Positions 33,101 to 42,100 of a stretch of DNA of 64,000 nucleotides are shown here, piece after piece; within the stretch, counting starts at the first letter, position 1, and each line of letters opens with the position of its first letter. Source of the DNA: an uncultured Draconibacterium sp. (GTDB lineage: Bacteria > Bacteroidota > Bacteroidia > Bacteroidales > Prolixibacteraceae); NCBI RefSeq assembly GCF_963677575.1, contig NZ_OY782038.1:5038501-5102500 (forward strand), in the 5' to 3' direction. The position numbers and the translations under genes are program-made. The notes below the pieces were generated by a model. It saw only the letters and a list, made by a program, of their open reading frames with translations. It had not been told where the DNA came from and searched no databases.

Positions 33101-36100
33101 GAATACCGCAGTAGTAGTGCTTTTATTGTCGCACTCATCAGTAGCGGTGAAAGTAACGGTCAGTTGTCCGGTAGCGCCACACTCGTCGCTTAAAGTCTGC
33201 GTGTTGTAATTGTTACTCCAGGTAACCTCACCACACAAGTCTGAAGCAGTAGCACCGGCATTGTTGTTTAACCAGTCAGTAAGTTCAGTACTCCAGTCAT
33301 CTGCACATTCCACGGTCAGGTCTGCCATGTCAGTTTCAACGATAGCCGGTGGAGTAGTATCCTCGATTTTGAATACCGCAGTAGTAGTGCTTTTATTGTC
33401 GCACTCATCAGTAGCGGTGAAAGTAACGGTCAGTTGTCCGGTAGCGCCACACTCGTCGCTTAAAGTCTGCGTGTTGTAATTGTTACTCCAGGTAACCTCA
33501 CCACACAAGTCTGAAGCAGTAGCACCGGCATTGTTGTTTAACCAGTCAGTAAGTTCAGTACTCCAGTCATCTGCACATTCCACGGTCAGGTCTGCCATGT
33601 CAGTTTCAACGATAGCCGGTGGGGTAGTATCCTCGATTTTGAATACCGCAGTAGTAGTGCTTTTATTGTCGCACTCATCAGTAGCGGTGAAAGTAACGGT
33701 CAGTTGTCCGGTAGCGCCACACTCGTCGCTTAAAGTCTGCGTGTTGTAATTGTTACTCCAGGTAACCTCACCACACAAGTCTGAAGCAGTAGCACCGGCA
33801 TTGTTGTTTAACCAGTCAGTAAGTTCAGTACTCCAGTCATCTGCACATTCCACGGTCAGGTCTGCCATGTCAGTTTCAACGATAGCCGGTGGGGTAGTAT
33901 CCTCGATTTTGAATACCGCAGTAGTAGTGCTTTTATTGTCGCACTCATCAGTAGCGGTGAAAGTAACGGTCAGTTGTCCGGTAGCGCCACACTCGTCGCT
34001 TAAAGTCTGCGTGTTGTAATTGTTACTCCAGGTAACCTCACCACACAAGTCTGAAGCAGTAGCACCGGCATTGTTGTTTAACCAGTCAGTAAGTTCAGTA
34101 CTCCAGTCATCTGCACATTCCACGGTCAGGTCTGCCATGTCAGTTTCAACGATAGCCGGTGGGGTAGTATCCTCGATTTTGAATACCGCAGTAGTAGTGC
34201 TTTTATTGTCGCACTCATCAGTAGCGGTGAAAGTAACGGTCAGTTGTCCGGTAGCGCCACACTCGTCGCTTAAAGTCTGCGTGTTGTAATTGTTACTCCA
34301 GGTAACCTCACCACACAAGTCTGAAGCAGTAGCACCGGCATTGTTGTTTAACCAGTCAGTAAGTTCAGTACTCCAGTCATCTGCACATTCCACGGTCAGG
34401 TCTGCCATGTCAGTTTCAACGATAGCCGGTGGGGTAGTATCCTCGATTTTGAATACCGCAGTAGTAGTGCTTTTATTGTCGCACTCATCAGTAGCGGTGA
34501 AAGTAACGGTCAGTTGTCCGGTAGCGCCACACTCGTCGCTTAAAGTCTGCGTGTTGTAATTGTTACTCCAGGTAACCTCACCACACAAGTCTGAAGCAGT
34601 AGCACCGGCATTGTTGTTTAACCAGTCAGTAAGTTCAGTACTCCAGTCATCTGCACATTCCACGGTCAGGTCTGCCATGTCAGTTTCAACGATAGCCGGT
34701 GGGGTAGTATCCTCGATTTTGAATACCGCAGTAGTAGTGCTTTTATTGTCGCACTCATCAGTAGCGGTGAAAGTAACGGTCAGTTGTCCGGTAGCGCCAC
34801 ACTCGTCGCTTAAAGTCTGCGTGTTGTAATTGTTACTCCAGGTAACCTCACCACACAAGTCTGAAGCAGTAGCACCGGCATTGTTGTTTAACCAGTCAGT
34901 AAGTTCAGTACTCCAGTCATCTGCACATTCCACGGTCAGGTCTGCCATGTCAGTTTCAACGATAGCCGGTGGAGTAGTATCCTCGATTTTGAATACCGCA
35001 GTAGTAGTGCTTTTATTGTCGCACTCATCAGTAGCGGTGAAAGTAACGGTCAGTTGTCCGGTAGCGCCACACTCGTCGCTTAAAGTCTGCGTGTTGTAAT
35101 TGTTACTCCAGGTAACCTCACCACACAAGTCTGAAGCAGTAGCACCGGCATTGTTGTTTAACCAGTCAGTAAGTTCAGTACTCCAGTCATCTGCACATTC
35201 CACGGTCAGGTCTGCCATGTCAGTTTCAACGATAGCCGGTGGGGTAGTATCCTCGATTTTGAATACCGCAGTAGTAGTGCTTTTATTGTCGCACTCATCA
35301 GTAGCGGTGAAAGTAACGGTCAGTTGTCCGGTAGCGCCACACTCGTCGCTTAAAGTCTGCGTGTTGTAATTGTTACTCCAGGTAACCTCACCACACAAGT
35401 CTGAAGCAGTAGCACCGGCATTGTTGTTTAACCAGTCAGTAAGTTCAGTACTCCAGTCATCTGCACATTCCACGGTCAGGTCTGCCATGTCAGTTTCAAC
35501 GATAGCCGGTGGGGTAGTATCCTCGATTTTGAATACCGCAGTAGTAGTGCTTTTATTGTCGCACTCATCAGTAGCGGTGAAAGTAACGGTCAGTTGTCCG
35601 GTAGCGCCACACTCGTCGCTTAAAGTCTGCGTGTTGTAATTGTTACTCCAGGTAACCTCACCACACAAGTCTGAAGCAGTAGCACCGGCATTGTTGTTTA
35701 ACCAGTCAGTAAGTTCAGTACTCCAGTCATCTGCACATTCCACGGTCAGGTCTGCCATGTCAGTTTCAACGATAGCCGGCGGAGTAGTATCCTCGATTTT
35801 GAATACCGCAGTAGTAGTGCTTTTATTGTCGCACTCATCAGTAGCGGTGAAAGTAACGGTCAGTTGTCCGGTAGCGCCACACTCGTCGCTTAAAGTCTGC
35901 GTGTTGTAATTGTTACTCCAGGTAACCTCACCACACAAGTCTGAAGCAGTAGCACCGGCATTGTTGTTTAACCAGTCAGTAAGTTCAGTACTCCAGTCAT
36001 CTGCACATTCCACGGTCAGGTCTGCCATGTCAGTTTCAACGATAGCCGGTGGGGTAGTATCCTCGATTTTGAATACCGCAGTAGTAGTGCTTTTATTGTC

Positions 36101-39100
36101 GCACTCATCAGTAGCGGTGAAAGTAACGGTCAGTTGTCCGGTAGCGCCACACTCGTCGCTTAAAGTCTGCGTGTTGTAATTGTTACTCCAGGTAACCTCA
36201 CCACACAAGTCTGAAGCAGTAGCACCGGCATTGTTGTTTAACCAGTCAGTAAGTTCAGTACTCCAGTCATCTGCACATTCCACGGTCAGGTCTGCCATGT
36301 CAGTTTCAACGATAGCCGGTGGGGTAGTATCCTCGATTTTGAATACCGCAGTAGTAGTGCTTTTATTGTCGCACTCATCAGTAGCGGTGAAAGTAACGGT
36401 CAGTTGTCCGGTAGCGCCACACTCGTCGCTTAAAGTCTGCGTGTTGTAATTGTTACTCCAGGTAACCTCACCACACAAGTCTGAAGCAGTAGCACCGGCA
36501 TTGTTGTTTAACCAGTCAGTAAGTTCAGTACTCCAGTCATCTGCACATTCCACGGTCAGGTCTGCCATGTCAGTTTCAACGATAGCCGGCGGAGTAGTAT
36601 CCTCGATTTTGAATACCGCAGTAGTAGTGCTTTTATTGTCGCACTCATCAGTAGCGGTGAAAGTAACGGTCAGTTGTCCGGTAGCGCCACACTCGTCGCT
36701 TAAAGTCTGCGTGTTGTAATTGTTACTCCAGGTAACCTCACCACACAAGTCTGAAGCAGTAGCACCGGCATTGTTGTTTAACCAGTCAGTAAGTTCAGTA
36801 CTCCAGTCATCTGCACATTCCACGGTCAGGTCTGCCATGTCAGTTTCAACGATAGCCGGCGGAGTAGTATCCTCGATTTTGAATACCGCAGTAGTAGTGC
36901 TTTTATTGTCGCACTCATCAGTAGCGGTGAAAGTAACGGTCAGTTGTCCGGTAGCGCCACACTCGTCGCTTAAAGTCTGCGTGTTGTAATTGTTACTCCA
37001 GGTAACCTCACCACACAAGTCTGAAGCAGTAGCACCGGCATTGTTGTTTAACCAGTCAGTAAGTTCAGTACTCCAGTCATCTGCACATTCCACGGTCAGG
37101 TCTGCCATGTCAGTTTCAACGATAGCCGGTGGGGTAGTATCCTCGATTTTGAATACCGCAGTAGTAGTGCTTTTATTGTCGCACTCATCAGTAGCGGTGA
37201 AAGTAACGGTCAGTTGTCCGGTAGCGCCACACTCGTCGCTTAAAGTCTGCGTGTTGTAATTGTTACTCCAGGTAACCTCACCACACAAGTCTGAAGCAGT
37301 AGCACCGGCATTGTTGTTTAACCAGTCAGTAAGTTCAGTACTCCAGTCATCTGCACATTCCACGGTCAGGTCTGCCATGTCAGTTTCAACGATAGCCGGT
37401 GGGGTAGTATCCTCGATTTTGAATACCGCAGTAGTAGTGCTTTTATTGTCGCACTCATCAGTAGCGGTGAAAGTAACGGTCAGTTGTCCGGTAGCGCCAC
37501 ACTCGTCGCTTAAAGTCTGCGTGTTGTAATTGTTACTCCAGGTAACCTCACCACACAAGTCTGAAGCAGTAGCACCGGCATTGTTGTTTAACCAGTCAGT
37601 AAGTTCAGTACTCCAGTCATCTGCACATTCCACGGTCAGGTCTGCCATGTCAGTTTCAACGATAGCCGGTGGGGTAGTATCCTCGATTTTGAATACCGCA
37701 GTAGTAGTGCTTTTATTGTCGCACTCATCAGTAGCGGTGAAAGTAACGGTCAGTTGTCCGGTAGCGCCACACTCGTCGCTTAAAGTCTGCGTGTTGTAAT
37801 TGTTACTCCAGGTAACCTCACCACACAAGTCTGAAGCAGTAGCACCGGCATTGTTGTTTAACCAGTCAGTAAGTTCAGTACTCCAGTCATCTGCACATTC
37901 CACGGTCAGGTCTGCCATGTCAGTTTCAACGATAGCCGGTGGGGTAGTATCCTCGATTTTGAATACCGCAGTAGTAGTGCTTTTATTGTCGCACTCATCA
38001 GTAGCGGTGAAAGTAACGGTCAGTTGTCCGGTAGCGCCACACTCGTCGCTTAAAGTCTGCGTGTTGTAATTGTTACTCCAGGTAACCTCACCACACAAGT
38101 CTGAAGCAGTAGCACCGGCATTGTTGTTTAACCAGTCAGTAAGTTCAGTACTCCAGTCATCTGCACATTCCACGGTCAGGTCTGCCATGTCAGTTTCAAC
38201 GATAGCCGGCGGAGTAGTATCCTCGATTTTGAATACCGCAGTAGTAGTGCTTTTATTGTCGCACTCATCAGTAGCGGTGAAAGTAACGGTCAGTTGTCCG
38301 GTAGCGCCACACTCGTCGCTTAAAGTCTGCGTGTTGTAATTGTTACTCCAGGTAACCTCACCACACAAGTCTGAAGCAGTAGCACCGGCATTGTTGTTTA
38401 ACCAGTCAGTAAGTTCAGTACTCCAGTCATCTGCACATTCCACGGTCAGGTCTGCCATGTCAGTTTCAACGATAGCCGGTGGGGTAGTATCCTCGATTTT
38501 GAATACCGCAGTAGTAGTGCTTTTATTGTCGCACTCATCAGTAGCGGTGAAAGTAACGGTCAGTTGTCCGGTAGCGCCACACTCGTCGCTTAAAGTCTGC
38601 GTGTTGTAATTGTTACTCCAGGTAACCTCACCACACAAGTCTGAAGCAGTAGCACCGGCATTGTTGTTTAACCAGTCAGTAAGTTCAGTACTCCAGTCAT
38701 CTGCACATTCCACGGTCAGGTCTGCCATGTCAGTTTCAACGATAGCCGGTGGGGTAGTATCCTCGATTTTGAATACCGCAGTAGTAGTGCTTTTATTGTC
38801 GCACTCATCAGTAGCGGTGAAAGTAACGGTCAGTTGTCCGGTAGCGCCACACTCGTCGCTTAAAGTCTGCGTGTTGTAATTGTTACTCCAGGTAACCTCA
38901 CCACACAAGTCTGAAGCAGTAGCACCGGCATTGTTGTTTAACCAGTCAGTAAGTTCAGTACTCCAGTCATCTGCACATTCCACGGTCAGGTCTGCCATGT
39001 CAGTTTCAACGATAGCCGGCGGAGTAGTATCCTCGATTTTGAATACCGCAGTAGTAGTGCTTTTATTGTCGCACTCATCAGTAGCGGTGAAAGTAACGGT

Positions 39101-42100
39101 CAGTTGTCCGGTAGCGCCACACTCGTCGCTTAAAGTCTGCGTGTTGTAATTGTTACTCCAGGTAACCTCACCACACAAGTCTGAAGCAGTAGCACCGGCA
39201 TTGTTGTTTAACCAGTCAGTAAGTTCAGTACTCCAGTCATCTGCACATTCCACGGTCAGGTCTGCCATGTCAGTTTCAACGATAGCCGGCGGAGTAGTAT
39301 CCTCGATTTTGAATACCGCAGTAGTAGTGCTTTTATTGTCGCACTCATCAGTAGCGGTGAAAGTAACGGTCAGTTGTCCGGTAGCGCCACACTCGTCGCT
39401 TAAAGTCTGCGTGTTGTAATTGTTACTCCAGGTAACCTCACCACACAAGTCTGAAGCAGTAGCACCGGCATTGTTGTTTAACCAGTCAGTAAGTTCAGTA
39501 CTCCAGTCATCTGCACATTCCACGGTCAGGTCTGCCATGTCAGTTTCAACGATAGCCGGTGGGGTAGTATCCTCGATTTTGAATACCGCAGTAGTAGTGC
39601 TTTTATTGTCGCACTCATCAGTAGCGGTGAAAGTAACGGTCAGTTGTCCGGTAGCGCCACACTCGTCGCTTAAAGTCTGCGTGTTGTAATTGTTACTCCA
39701 GGTAACCTCACCACACAAGTCTGAAGCAGTAGCACCGGCATTGTTGTTTAACCAGTCAGTAAGTTCAGTACTCCAGTCATCTGCACATTCCACGGTCAGG
39801 TCTGCCATGTCAGTTTCAACGATAGCCGGTGGGGTAGTATCCTCGATTTTGAATACCGCAGTAGTAGTGCTTTTATTGTCGCACTCATCAGTAGCGGTGA
39901 AAGTAACGGTCAGTTGTCCGGTAGCGCCACACTCGTCGCTTAAAGTCTGCGTGTTGTAATTGTTACTCCAGGTAACCTCACCACACAAGTCTGAAGCAGT
40001 AGCACCGGCATTGTTGTTTAACCAGTCAGTAAGTTCAGTACTCCAGTCATCTGCACATTCCACGGTCAGGTCTGCCATGTCAGTTTCAACGATAGCCGGT
40101 GGGGTAGTATCCTCGATTTTGAATAACTGCATACACTGTACCGAGTTATTATCATCAGAGATTGTATATGTTCTTGTTACAGTTCCGTTACATGTAGGAT
40201 ACGTTTCAGGACTATCCGAAGATGAAATAACCAAAGTCCCGCAATATGTGTCAGGAATAACAAACCCTAAATCCTCAAGCTCTGTTTCAGTAGTAGCAGC
40301 TCCTGGAATTTCAGTTGGGCATTCTACCGTTGTATCCCAATCACTCGGGCAAGTTACTTCCAGGGAGCAACATCTTTCAACCTGGATAACGGTAGAAGCA
40401 GAATCAACACATCCATTTTTATCTTCATAAATGTACCAAATGGTGTGAAATCCAATAAGGTCATCTGAAGGGATGAAAACTCCGCTTTGACTAATACCAT
40501 CTCCCTTATAAGTTCCTCCTGATGGTTCTCCATCAAGTTGGACAGTTGCCGCATCTGTGCAATAAGGACCAAACGATCCCAGGGTAACTTCCGGTTCAGG
40601 TAATGCTTCAATATGTTCATTTAATGACGAAAGTATCTCACAGTTATTAGTAGTTGCAATATCCCGGACGTTAATAAAATAATCACCTGCAGCAAGATCC
40701 TCAATAGTAGTGCTGTTTGTATTTGAAAATGCAGTCCATGTTCCTCCATTTAATGCGTATTCAAAACTTGGATTTGTAGAGGAAGAGGTTGCATTGATTG
40801 TTATTGTTCCATTATCTTCACCACATTTGGCATCGGAAGAACCTGATGTTGCTTCTACTCCTTCTACGGTTACATCAAAAGAACAGTATTCTTGGATAGT
40901 CTCATTTTCAGTAGTGTAAGTAGCGGTGTAGGTTAAGGTTGAATCGTACACAATTGGAAAGAATCCAGGTTCCGGGCCGATAGTCGTAAAATCAATACCT
41001 CCACCACAATCCGAATCATCCAAAATTCCACGTACACGAATATTGTCGGCTTTTGTTCCTTCACCTGGTGCTTTAGAAGTGGCATATGTAAATTCGAAAT
41101 GTACTCTGTATTTACCTTTCGAAATCGAGCCGGTGTTAAAATTAAGTGTCCCACTAGTACTTACATTCTGGGTCCCAACAAGTATTTCTGGGCCAGAAGC
41201 AGGGGAGAGGTAAACACTACAAATAAAATCATCTCCAATGTGGATTACATCTATTGAAATTGGAGCGGCTTCGGCAATTCTTAAATATGGAGTATATACG
41301 TTTGCTGCATCATCATCATTTATGTCATTTGATTTAAATAGTTTAAGGTGTCCTCCAGCGCCACCAACTCTTTGTACATAGTCAAAATCCCAACATTCTG
41401 AGGTGAGAGCCTTCTCAGGCAACTCAAATTCCATTGCAAAGCTGGCTACTTCATTTCCATCTCCTAAACAAGCTAATCCAAAAGTGGGATCATCCCAATT
41501 TATGTATTTGCCAAGAATATTGTTCTCATAAGTATCAGCACATTCTATAATGTCATCAGGACAATCGGTAACTCCAATAGAACTACTGCTCACTGAAACT
41601 TCTACTGAGTCTGAAGACCAACATGTTCCATCGGAAGCTGATACGATATAAGTCGCATTAAAATTATCTTCGGGATAAGTAATAATCGTTGGATTTTGGT
41701 CTGTTGATACAAATCCATCGGGCCCTGTCCATGACCATTGAGTAGCTGCTCCTCCAATTTCATCTAAATAAATACTACTGCCAGCGCAAACATTCTTACT
41801 TCCGTATGCTATTACAACAGGAGCTGGTGTTAATGTTACTTCAACATCATCAGATACGTTACAATTTCCTCCGTTGTAGGTAGCTGTTACTGAATAGGTT
41901 CCTTCAGAGCCAATCGGAATTATTGGATTTTGTTCTGTTGATGTGAAATTATCTGGCCCGGTCCAAATGAATGTTCCATCTGTTATATTGGTCGTGGTGG
42001 CTGTAAGCTGAAGAGGAGAACCAACACAGGAATTTGAAAAATCTGCTGTAACAGTGCCTATACAAGCGATGGTGTATCCAAACCACGCATCCTGATTAGG

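Noticed and set aside
30780..40430. Thirty-odd overlapping 89-codon frames on the plus strand across the giant gene 1 array
   Set aside because: They are the antisense shadow of the 270-bp units; each ends in the same stop at each unit and has no independent coding signal.
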